Positions 1 through 7,215 of a stretch of 20,404 bases of DNA are shown piece after piece. The position numbers and the translations under genes were made by a program. The DNA comes from Chara braunii. Lineage: Eukaryota > Streptophyta > Charophyceae > Charales > Characeae. The notes beneath the pieces are model-generated. The model was given only the letters and a program-made list of their open reading frames with translations. It was not told the origin of the DNA and did no database searches. Where the stretch lies: the NCBI GenBank assembly GCA_003427395.1, contig BFEA01000248.1:46644-67047 (forward strand). The letters run 5' to 3'. Position 1 is the first letter of the stretch. Each line of letters begins with the position of its first letter.

Positions 1-116
<116 letters not shown>

Positions 117-262
117 CTATCTCTGTCTCTCCTCGCCCTTTCTGTCTCTTTTTTTTTTTTTTTTTGCTTTTCTGATTCATGAATTAAACTTGGACTTCGT
201 AGCCAGTTACTCTTAATTTGCGGGCGTGGCCCTCACCGCGGGCGCTTAGCTAGTAATGTAAT
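117..262. other. Pyrimidine-rich flank with poly(T), no gene
   Basis: Bases 117-165 continue the CT-rich sequence and end in a run of 17 T (149-165). The remainder is unique-looking sequence with no reading frame or motif I can support. The poly(T) could be the tail of a minus-strand retroposon or part of the microsatellite. Confidence 0.6.
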
Positions 263-313
263 AATGGGACGCTGGGCCCGGTTTCCAGCAGGGAAAAGAA
301 AAACAAAAAAGGA
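263..313 (+). repeat. Hairpin-core repeat, copy 1 (truncated, A-rich tail)
   Basis: This 31-bp piece carries the core shared with the repeats at 532-582, 1519-1567 and 3550-3704. It reads GGGACGCTGG, then CCCGG, then TTCCAGCAGG, so GCTGG and CCAGC can pair across a short loop. It is followed at once by an A-rich stretch (294-313), as expected for a retroposed copy in plus orientation. It lacks the downstream half seen in the 3550 copy. The family is not one I recognise by name. Confidence 0.6.
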
Positions 314-531
314 TTGGAGCATCTGGTGCCTGGGTATTCGACGGGGGTGCTCCTATCGCCCTGCCTAGTACTGGGGAGGGCCAGATTTAAAAAAAAAAAA
401 CGAGAAAAAAAGAAACTTCTGCATTAGGTTTCCATTCCATGGTTTCCCCCCCTCCCCTTAATAAAGAAACTGCCCGAGCGGCTGCTAGGGGTGCTGATAA
501 GAGCAGGCACCACTGGCACTGTCGGGGGGGG
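314..531. other. Intergenic sequence, no gene seen
   Basis: It contains an A-run around 388-399 followed by more A-rich sequence, which may be the tail of another short retroposon, and C-rich runs around 447-457. The short open frames here overlap in several frames and strands and have no recognisable product. Confidence 0.5.
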
Positions 532-582
532 TCCATCTATTGGTGGGGAGCAGCACCTGCTGGAAATCGGGTCCAGCGTCCC
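532..582 (-). repeat. Hairpin-core repeat, copy 2
   Basis: Read on the minus strand it gives the same core as copy 1, GGGACGCTGGACCCG followed by TTCCAGCAGG, and then the extension TGCTCCCCACCAATAGATGG, which is identical to that in copy 4 (3550-3704). The shared block is about 50 bp. The orientation is opposite to copies 1 and 4, so these are independent insertions and not a tandem array. Confidence 0.75.
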
Positions 583-1518
583 TGTGAAGTACAACGTAAG
601 CAGTGAGAGTAATGCGACCTTGAAATGTCAGTATCCCTTGTGCTGCTTTCCTTATGTGGAAAGCGCTACCATCGGAAAAGCAGCTACATGTGGGCACAGC
701 CAGATTTCTCTTGAGGTTTGACATCAGACCCCACAGGATATCCACACACAGTGCAGGTCATGATTTTTCCCACGAGCCGGCATGTGGGGTCTGACCCTGA
801 ATCCCCCCTCCTTAAAACACCAGTTCAGCAGAGCCTATTTATAAGAAGCCACCTTCCAAGCCTCCAGAGCCTCCAACTGGGTTCAACCTTAGTGGCCTCC
901 ACAGGCCAGTATGGGCCCGGGCCCGACGCGTCATGCTGTTACTGCCAACACCGGTAAGAGCCCGACTTAGGGCTGGACCCCACTGGCTTGCACAAAATGT
1001 TCCTTTGCCGGGCAGAAACTGTCCAGAGACCTGACAGCGGCGGCCACCCAGCTGGAAATGAACAGTTGATGTCTTTTCATTTGGAGGCCCGGGGAAAAAA
1101 AAAGGGAAAACGACAAAAAAAGGCGATTGGATGCTGTTTCAGGGCTTCCTTTTCGGGTGGCCTGCACTAGGGGGGATTGAGGGTATCTCCTCTGCTGGAA
1201 ACGGCACAGTGACTTGAGTCGCAGATTAAAAACAAAGGAAAAACTTGAGCCTGAACAAACAGAACTGCATCTCAGGTCCCATTTCCTTTGGGTAGCTGAA
1301 ATCTATGCTTTACGTACAAGGAAAACATGTCTGTTGTTGGTGTTCGGGTCTCTTTAGCACTTTCGGCAACTTGAAAATTGGGCTTGTTTTGCTATTTGAA
1401 GGCTTGCCCGACTCAATTTTTTTTTATTTTTTGTTAACATCGTTCAGAGCATGGACTTCTGTCACCAGCGTGGTACGAGCCCCTGGTGATAGAATCCTGC
1501 AGGAGTTCGATGGCTCCT
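583..1518. other. Non-coding stretch, no gene seen
   Basis: No reading frame here has a recognisable domain. A perfect 12-bp inverted repeat lies at 724-735 and 783-794 (TCAGACCCCACA and its complement). A TATTTATAA motif near 836-844 is TATA-like but has no supported transcript downstream. A short piece near 1190-1206 (CTGCTGGAAACGG) matches the minus-strand core of the hairpin repeat and may be a fifth, badly decayed copy. Confidence 0.5.
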
Positions 1519-1567
1519 ATCCATTCGTGGGGAGCTCCACCTGCTGGAAACGGGGTCCGCATCCCTT
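1519..1567 (-). repeat. Hairpin-core repeat, copy 3
   Basis: The minus strand reads GGGATGCGGACCCCG, then TTTCCAGCAGGTGGAGCTCC and CCACGAATGGA, a diverged version of the core and extension in copies 2 and 4. The GCTGG arm of the hairpin is partly lost while the CCAGCAGG arm is kept. The divergence suggests an older insertion. Confidence 0.65.
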
Positions 1568-1923
1568 ATAACAACAAATATTGCCCGAGACAAAACTTCG
1601 AAACTGTTCATGTAGCCAGCCCGGAAGGACCACATAGACCTCTTCACCTATTCAGGCGCCAGATGCGCAGTTCTACTCTAGCCTGTGCGTGATTCCAGAA
1701 AGTCGAACTGAAGCAAGAACAGATCAGATCATTTGGGTAGGAATCAGAGAGCATTCTAAAGTGTATTTAAGAGAAGGCAAATTCTCAAGCTCAACACTTT
1801 GGAGGAGGCTTTTAGTGCAACCAAATGGGATTCCAGAATCAAGTTTCAAGTTGCCGGAAGTGCTAAAGAGATCCTAACGCCAACAACAGACATGCTTTTT
1901 TTTTTCCTCCTTTTGTTAAAAGT
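1568..1923. other. Intergenic sequence, no gene seen
   Basis: There is no supported coding region. A T-run near 1897-1905 sits about 20 bp before the family-2 repeat. It would be the A-tail if that repeat were a minus-strand retroposon. Confidence 0.45.
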
Positions 1924-2310
1924 CCAGGGTGTTGTAGAGGCCAGTCACTGAGTGCACAGTGATTACATGAAGCTGTGAGCCGCGGGTGTCCTGGAATATG
2001 AGACCACGTCCCATCCCATCCTCACGTCAGTACTCCTAGTGCAACCCCTATCCTACTATCCTACCTCAGTGTGACCAGCACTCAGGACCATTGCCCTACC
2101 AATGGGCAGGCAACTTGGACAGAACAGCAGTGATAGGCACCAGGGCTGATAGGTTGCCGAGCCCCAGTAGAAGCGGAAGCGGGAACTTCGGACGCCAGGC
2201 CCAGACAATCTACTACAGGCCGCAAGAGACATGGACCCAAGGTTCAGACAGGGTAGCACCCACTGAAGCAGTCTTACCGTCCTTCCCCTAGCTTACCCAA
2301 GGCCAGGCGG
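1924..2310. repeat. Dispersed repeat family 2, copy 1
   Basis: This segment aligns along its length with 3848-4215 in the same orientation. Shared blocks include CCAGGGTGTTGTAGAGGCCA at the left edge, the block TCCTACCTCAGTGTGACCAG followed by CACTCAGGACCAT, and GGGAACTTCGGACGC near the right. A T-rich stretch precedes both copies, so the element could be a minus-strand SINE or an untranslated fragment of a larger element. No coding capacity is shared between the copies. Confidence 0.85.
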
Positions 2311-2483
2311 AACTCGGACTGGCCTGAGCGACTTATATCCCTACTCTTACCCTAGGGTCTAAGCCTTATATATAGCCACCAGACACTTCTATCCGAATGC
2401 GAGTAGGAACCCCTTACCTGAACCTACTGCAGATACTAGACCCCACCCAGCCTGATATTATAGTTGTATGTATGTACGCACCC
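2311..2483. other. Spacer between repeats, no gene seen
   Basis: Short spacer with a TATATATA motif around 2367-2376 and no open frame of interest. It may still belong to the repeat on its left. Confidence 0.4.
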
Positions 2484-2717
2484 GGAAACGTGTGCATGTA
2501 GCCCGTAGGCGATGTGTTGTTCACAAGCTATATTTATACCCGACGGCTGTGTATGCTCTGTGAATTTATGCATCGAGATGTAAAGACAGCATCATGTGTG
2601 GAAACTTGTGTATATCGCCCGTAGGCGAGTATGTAGTTCGCAAGCTATGTGTATGCCCGAAGGTTGTGTGTGCTCTGTGAATCTATATATCGAGATGTAC
2701 AGACAGCATCACGTGTG
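2484..2717. repeat. Two-unit tandem repeat, 116-117 bp period
   Basis: Unit 1 (2484-2599) and unit 2 (2600-2717) align almost end to end. Both start GGAAAC, contain GCCCGTAGGCGA, CAAGCTAT and GCTCTGTGAAT, and end CGAGATGTA, AGACAGCATCA and TGTGTG. Offsets between matching blocks are 116-117 bp. Substitutions are scattered, so the duplication is not recent. No conserved reading frame is evident. Confidence 0.92.
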
Positions 2718-2765
2718 TATATCAAGGAGAGAACGGGGCAAGCTGGACAAGGACCCCCCCCAAGG

Positions 2766-2836
2766 TCCGAACAAAGCTTGAACCCGTGACCTTGTAACAT
2801 GTAATCAATGACTCTACCGTATGAACAACTATCGGA
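2766..2836 (-). repeat. tRNA-like segment (probable SINE head), decayed
   Basis: On the minus strand the ends TCCGA and TCGGA can pair as an acceptor-like stem 71 nt apart. The interior has an A-box-like stretch (CATACGGTAGAGTC) and a B-box-like GGGTTCAAG. The B box deviates at its last two positions, and the anticodon and T arms do not fold well, so this is unlikely to be a working tRNA. A tRNA-derived SINE head is the likelier reading. Confidence 0.45.
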
Positions 2837-3059
2837 AATGGAACAAACGTGTGATATGTTAGACTGGGGAGATCAACAGAACACCCAAGTCCAACACCCC
2901 CAAGCAACCCCTGAAGAACCCAGAACCAACATGCAACACCATGGACCAAACTTGGGTGGTGCGCAGGCAGTGTCTGTAATAGTACCATGCGTCAGCCCAA
3001 GGAGATGTCTGTCCAGCCGTGCGTCAATCTAACGCCCTGCCGGTGTCCATGCGCAAGGC

Positions 3060-3127
3060 TCCGGGGTTTTGAACCCGCAACCTTATACCACAATGGCATT
3101 TCCAACCGGGGCTCTAACCACTACGGA
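3060..3127 (-). repeat. tRNA-like segment with good A and B boxes (probable SINE head)
   Basis: The minus strand carries TAGTGGTTAGAGC, a good RNA polymerase III A box, and 35-45 nt later GGTTCAAAACC (3065-3075), a perfect B box. TCCG at the start and CGGA at the end can pair. The T stem has only three good pairs and no convincing anticodon arm is visible, so I favour a tRNA-derived SINE promoter over a functional tRNA gene. The body would run toward lower coordinates. Confidence 0.55.
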
Positions 3128-3549
3128 CATGCTTTCCTTGTACGTAAAGCATAGCTTTCAGCTATCCAAAGGAAATGTGACGTGAGATGCAGTTCGATTT
3201 GTTCAGGGTCAGGTTTATCTGATCATCTAAGTACTGCCGGATTCATCCGCTCATCTCCCCCTGAGCATTTTCCTAGCACGGGCTTAACAAGTACAGTCAA
3301 TCGTTGAGAATCAGCCACAGTCAACTGGTGACAACCGGAAGGCGGGGAGATAGCCATGAGTCCCAGTGCCCCCCGGGCCCAAGATGGCAATCTGTTTTTT
3401 CCTCCCAGGCTACCAACGACAGAGTTTCACCTAAAGAAATAAGCCCTGCACAGTCAATCCCCTGAGACCCAGGGCAATCGATGCTGGCAGGGCCCCAAAG
3501 AGTTCCAAAATGATGACATACAAGAATTGATGTACTCAAGGATGTATTC
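3128..3549. other. Non-coding stretch, no gene seen
   Basis: No recognisable coding sequence or RNA. The open frames on the minus strand between about 3321 and 3671 run through the hairpin-core repeat and differ in frame, so they look fortuitous. Confidence 0.45.
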
Positions 3550-3704
3550 ATGGGACGCTGGACCCGGATTCCAGCAGGTGATGCTCCCCACCAATAGATG
3601 GAGCGGTCCACTAGGCAAAGCCTCAATTCTGGTGGTTCTCTTACCACCACAGGGATAGAGGCCTTGCACAAGGGCCTTTCAAAAAAAAAAAGAAAAAAAA
3701 AAAA
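3550..3704 (+). repeat. Hairpin-core repeat, copy 4, with 3' module and A tail
   Basis: This is the most complete copy. The core GGGACGCTGGACCCGGATTC pairs GCTGGA with TCCAGC. The extension TGCTCCCCACCAATAGATGG follows, and then about 80 bp of 3' module. That module has a perfect hairpin, GGTGGT and ACCACC around TCTCTT (3631-3648), and a second, GGCCTT and AAGGGCC (about 3660-3677). A 24-base A-rich tail (3681-3704) ends it. The layout is that of a short non-autonomous retroposon; its class and partner LINE are unknown. Confidence 0.65.
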
Positions 3705-3847
3705 GTTTTCCTTTTTAAAGTTTTATTTTAATCTGCAACAAAAAAGAGAAGGCTTGTGCTCCTTTCTTTCTTTTTCTTTTTCTTTCTTTTTTTCAGTTTT
3801 TTAAAATTAATTAATTAATTAATTTATTTATTTATTCATTTTTAAGC
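3705..3847. other. AT-rich low-complexity spacer
   Basis: T-rich and simple repeat sequence including (TTTC)n-like stretches and TTAATTAATTAATTAATT followed by TTTA repeats around 3806-3832. No gene. Confidence 0.7.
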
Positions 3848-4215
3848 CCAGGGTGTTGTAGAGGCCAAGGACCAGACCCAGGGTGATTGCTGGTAGCTGC
3901 AGCCAATGGTTGTCCTGACAGGATAGGCCACCTACGCTTCCCATCCCCACGTTAATACTCCCAGTGCGCCCCCTGTCCCTAATATCCTACCTCAGTGTGA
4001 CCAGCACTCAGGACCATCACCCTACCAGTATCGAGGGCAACTTGGACCACACAGCAGCGACAAGCACCAAGGCTGGCCCAACCTCCCAGCCCTGATGGAA
4101 GCGGAAGCAGACGAATCTTGCCGTACGGGAACTTCGGACGCTAGGCTCATGCAATCTTCTACAGGCCCAATTCAGAGAGTCTACCCAGCAGGATTACCTA
4201 AGCAAGGCAGGCCAG
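3848..4215. repeat. Dispersed repeat family 2, copy 2
   Basis: Direct repeat of 1924-2310. The match begins at CCAGGGTGTTGTAGAGGCCA and runs past GGGAACTTCGGACGC to a less certain right edge near 4215. Compared with copy 1 it has small insertions and many substitutions, for example around the internal AGCCCTGATGGAAGCGGAAG. A reading frame crosses this copy and the sequence to its right but is not conserved in copy 1. Confidence 0.85.
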
Positions 4216-4835
4216 TGCTCCTACACAGGTCTGATCCAGATAAAATAGGAAAATGCCAAGCCGCTGATGCTGACAGATCTCACAGGAGTGAGTCAAGAAG
4301 GTGGGCCAGAGGCCCGCACACTGCGGGAAAAATCAAGGGCGGGCGCCGGGCGGGACCGCTTCGCCAAAACAGGCGAGGAGAAAGACTCGACCTCTGTGAG
4401 ACCTGAACCTTGTGCTGCGTCCCTGCAGGCTCACGTTTGCGATGAATGCGGCGAGCAGTCGAGGTCTGGAGGGCGCAGCTAGAGAGTCTTCGCAAGCTGT
4501 CATGGCTGGGCGGGCGCTCGTGACTTATACCCTCGCGGGTCAAGGAGTTGGTTAGAGCATAGCAACTAATGTTTCGCAGCTCGCCTCACGTTGATGGTAG
4601 TGAGGGTATCAGGATGATTGGAGTAAGGAAGAAAGAAAAAAAACAAGATCAACAGGGAGGATGATGTCTAGAGTTTATGGGATGTCTATTATCGTCCTCC
4701 CTCCTGGTGTAAGCGATAGCATAACGAAGAGTTCCATAGGTCCTGAATACTTCTGCAAAAGTCCTAAGCACTCGCAGCCAAAAAATAAGAGCATAAAGGA
4801 ATCAGAGAAAAGTGCTATGCCATGCCATTTCTGGT
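4216..4835. other. GC-rich then mixed sequence, no gene supported
   Basis: 4300-4500 is GC-rich and open in several frames on both strands, which is expected from its composition; none carries a recognisable domain. The piece GAGTTGGTTAGAGCATAGC near 4546 resembles the D-arm and A box of a tRNA but has no B box after it. The rest has no clear structure. Confidence 0.45.
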
Positions 4836-5115
4836 GATCCACCAAATCATCAAAGAGTAGTTACCCAACAGAATGAGGAAAGGGTGGGAGGAAGCAAAGA
4901 GACGTGAATGGAGATGCGAAACACATAGTTCAATGGTGAGAATGCAGAGGGCGGGTAGAATGAAGAGAAAAAGGCAAGTGTTCCACCCAATCAGCGAAGA
5001 GCAGTAACTCAATAGAATGAGAGAAGCATGTGAGGGGGAACGAGATGAGTTTGGAGAGACGGAACACATATTCCTGACGGTGTGGAGGCAAAGGGTGGGT
5101 AGAATGAAGAGAGGA
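4836..5115 (+). repeat. Two-unit tandem repeat of 144 bp (48 codons)
   Basis: Units at 4836-4979 and 4980-5115 share TCCACC(A/C)AATCA, AATGAG and a GTAGAATGAAGAGA block at an exact 144-bp offset. Because 144 is a multiple of three, the same plus-strand frame gives parallel peptides in both: V(I/F)H at the start, NRMR in the middle, and GRMKR at the end. Each unit has one stop at a near-equivalent position. This may be a relic of a protein with internal repeats, but no family is recognised. Confidence 0.8.
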
Positions 5116-5291
5116 AACGAATGAAACTCATAGGGTAGGATGAACCAGTAGCTGCCATCGTAGTCTTGAAGCTCGAGCGATAGTATTAAATATCATCATG
5201 AAGCACAAGAACCTGCCATCCTAGTGGCCGGACGTCGTAGGCACGAATGAAGCGACAGACACCTAGATCACATGGAGGGAGGATTATCAAC
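5116..5291. other. Spacer, no gene seen
   Basis: Sequence between the tandem repeat and the ribozyme-like motif. On the minus strand it would be transcribed just downstream of that motif. No domain recognised. Confidence 0.4.
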
Positions 5292-5349
5292 AGCAGCCCG
5301 ACATATTTCGAATGGCGTCGATAGACCAATCATCATCAGGGGCATCGCT
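5292..5349 (-). ncRNA. Candidate hammerhead ribozyme (minimal, PLE type)
   Basis: On the minus strand the order is stem I 5' arm GCCC (outer AGC), core CTGATGA, a 23-nt stem II region, core GAAA, TATG, TC, then stem I 3' arm GGGC (outer GCT). GCCC pairs with GGGC, and AGC pairs with GCT across a small internal loop. Stem II can form GA/TC and TGG/CCA pairs with mismatches and one unpaired T next to the core. Stem III is too short for a monomer, but ATATGT is self-complementary if G-U pairs are allowed. That matches the known minimal hammerheads of Penelope-like elements, which act as dimers. Activity is not shown. Confidence 0.5.
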
Positions 5350-5424
5350 AAGGATCATGATAACTAGCGCTATGACTACTGAGACTTAAATAGAAAAGTA
5401 GGTAGCATTGAGGAAGATCCATCG

Positions 5425-5696
5425 CCCCACATGCCGTGTACTGTTTTTGGTCCAGTTCAGTCGTGCATGGTACGACTGTCGGAACCAGGCCAGTCCAGTC
5501 CAGTCCAGTCAGTCCGCCGGGGGTATACCCCACCTGTAGTCTGTATTTTGTGATTCTTCATTTGCACACTTTTGAGTACGTTCGTGTTGAGTCTATGTTG
5601 GAGCTGCGCTGTCCCTTCCAACTCTATCTCCATCTCTTTCATCCTCATCTCTTTGTCTTGATGTTGATAGACCGCCTTTCCGGTGGATCCGTCACA
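5425..5696 (+). repeat. 5' LTR (3' part; left edge uncertain)
   Basis: It aligns with 15296-15553: CCCCACA then CGTGTACTGTTTT, the palindrome GGGGTATACCCC, then CACCTGTAGTCTGTATTT, TTCTTCATTTGCACACTTT, and a shared end GTCCGTCACA. Upstream of 5425 the resemblance to the 3' side is lost. Either the LTR is short and starts at TGTACTG (5437), or this copy lacks its U3 part. The CCAGT unit is repeated more often here than in the 3' copy. The two LTRs differ at many positions, so the insertion is old. Confidence 0.8.
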
Positions 5697-5697
5697 C

Positions 5698-5709
5698 TGG
5701 TATCAGAGG
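5698..5709 (+). other. Primer-binding site, initiator tRNA-Met type
   Basis: TGGTATCAGAGG begins two bases after the LTR end CACA. It matches the standard plant retrotransposon site TGGTATCAGAGC, complementary to the 3' end of initiator tRNA-Met, at 11 of 12 positions. Its place fixes the right edge of the 5' LTR and the plus orientation of the element. Confidence 0.9.
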
Positions 5710-5769
5710 GGGCTTTCCTCTCTGCTCCCCTCCCCCACCCACTCCACCTATCAGTTGCCACGTGGCTTG

Positions 5770-5772
<3 letters not shown>

Positions 5773-5802
<30 letters not shown>
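5773..5802 (+). repeat. Homopolymer run of 30 A
   Basis: A perfect A30 run lies 63 bp after the primer-binding site. Its flanks are imperfectly inverted (GTGGCTTGAGC before, AGCTTGCCAC after). It may be a slippage expansion or the tail of a retroposed fragment that ends inside the gypsy leader. Confidence 0.9.
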
Positions 5803-5805
<3 letters not shown>

Positions 5806-6474
5806 TGCCACTTTTCTTTGGGGATGACACCGGTGCATGCTTTCGATCGTAACTTTTGCAAAAGTTGATCAAATTTATTGCCTTTAAGCTTTTTGAAAAA
5901 CCCTCGACAAGCCGCTTCTAACAAGCTATAGGTGGCTTAATTTTGTGCATTGGTTGAGGAGTTACGATCTTCCAAATATCACAATTTATTTTTGAAGCTC
6001 CCAAAATCACCCGCGCTCGGTTTTTCAACGAGCGTTATTACTGCAGGCAGTGGCTGATGTTGCGCCTTATTTCGTTGGAAGAGGCTTTCAAAAAGTTTTC
6101 CAACAAGTCATTTTTTGACGAATTTCACCCAGTGGGTGAAAAGTTATTGACAAAAGACTGTTTGCACTCTACCTCTCCTCTCTTGGTCCGTGACCATCTC
6201 CAAAAGTGCGACGTAACATCTTGTTGAGGATTCTTGAAGACCCCCTCTGGCTAGGTGATTGCACTACAGTGAAACTGGGTGGCTGATCAAGATGTCAGCC
6301 AACCCATATGCATATCTGATCCTTCATATCAGATCAAACTGCTGCAGCGGCAGTTCATCACCACCTTGAAGACCCCTTCTCCCAAGGGGTGTATGAAGAC
6401 CAATATCTTGTGGATCTTGGTGAAATATTCTGCTCTTGGTCACCCAAGAGCTGGGTATCACCTCTCTCATCATT
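5803..6474 (+). other. Hairpin-dense leader segment of the gypsy element
   Basis: Perfect or near-perfect inverted repeats follow each other closely: the palindrome AACTTTTGCAAAAGTT (5851-5866), 6014-6034, 6074-6104, 6123-6141 (8 bp, 3-nt loop), 6276-6306 (11 bp, one bulge), 6314-6334, 6337-6355, 6373-6389, 6399-6421 and 6432-6451 (8 bp, 4-nt loop). There is no convincing reading frame. A role in RNA packaging or dimerisation would fit a retroelement leader, but a foreign structured RNA is possible too. No Rfam-type RNA is recognised. Confidence 0.6.
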
Positions 6475-7215
6475 AATCCATTCTGCCCCCCCCTTTCCCT
6501 CTCTCCCCTTCATCATCTGACCTTCCTTTTTCTCTCCCCACCACTCATCCATCACTTTTTCTCACTCTTCTTTTCTCTTATCTCATTTCTCTCTTCTTCT
6601 CCCCACTAATCTCTCATCCCCTTCCCTCTTTCTCCACCCACTACCATATTTTCTACTCTCTCCTCTCCCAACCTCATTCTTCTTTGTTTTTTTCTCTACT
6701 TTTTTTCTCTTCCCATTATTCCCTTATGCCCCTCCTTCTTCACTCATCTCCCACCATTTCTTTCTCTCCTCTTTCTCCACTCACCCTCTTTTACTAATTT
6801 CTCACTCTTTTCTTCACCTTTTCCATAGTTTTCTCTCTCATTCACTTACCCTCCTCTCCTCCTTTCTTCCCCCAAGTACAACCTCATCATCTCCCTCACC
6901 TACCACTTCAATCCTTTCTCTTTCTCACTTATTTCTCTCTTTCTTCTTCACTTTTTCATCTACCTCTCCCCCTAACTTCAAAATTTTTATGTTTTTCTTT
7001 TTTTTTCTTTCCTTTTTATTCAAATTGCCTCTTTTCTTCACAAATTCGAATTCTCTTATTCTCTACTTCTATTTTATTTTTCTGATTTATTTTATTTTTA
7101 TTTTTTATTTATTCTAAAAATTCAAAAAACAATCCCTCTCCCCATTATATTCTCTAGTTTCTTTTCATTCTCCACCTCCCTATTTATTTATTTATTATTA
7201 TTTTTTTTAATTTAT
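6475..7215 (+). repeat. Pyrimidine-rich tract (about 740 bp, G-poor)
   Basis: The plus strand is almost all C and T with scattered A, and G is very rare. The left part is C/T mixed (CTCTCCCC-like) and the right part becomes T/A-rich (TTTATTTTTATTTT). It has no simple period, so it is not a plain microsatellite. It lies in the gypsy leader upstream of gag and has no coding capacity. Confidence 0.85.

Noticed and set aside
2360-2380. TATATATA as a promoter
   Set aside because: No transcript or gene lies at a suitable distance, and AT-rich steps are common here.
4095-4543. Overlapping open frames of 70-100 codons on both strands
   Set aside because: The stretch is GC-rich, several frames are open at once, one of them runs through repeat family 2 copy 2 but is not kept in copy 1, and no domain is recognisable.
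4543-4575. tRNA-like GAGTTGGTTAGAGCATAGC
   Set aside because: It resembles a D-arm and A box, but no B box or T arm follows within tRNA distance.
4815-5069. Hydrophobic 84-codon frame on the minus strand
   Set aside because: It is the complement of the purine-rich 144-bp tandem repeat; its Leu/Ser/Phe richness follows from base composition and it has no real membrane-protein pattern.
5436-5852. 138-codon plus-strand frame
   Set aside because: It crosses the 5' LTR, the primer-binding site and the poly(A) run (giving a poly-Lys stretch), so it is fortuitous.
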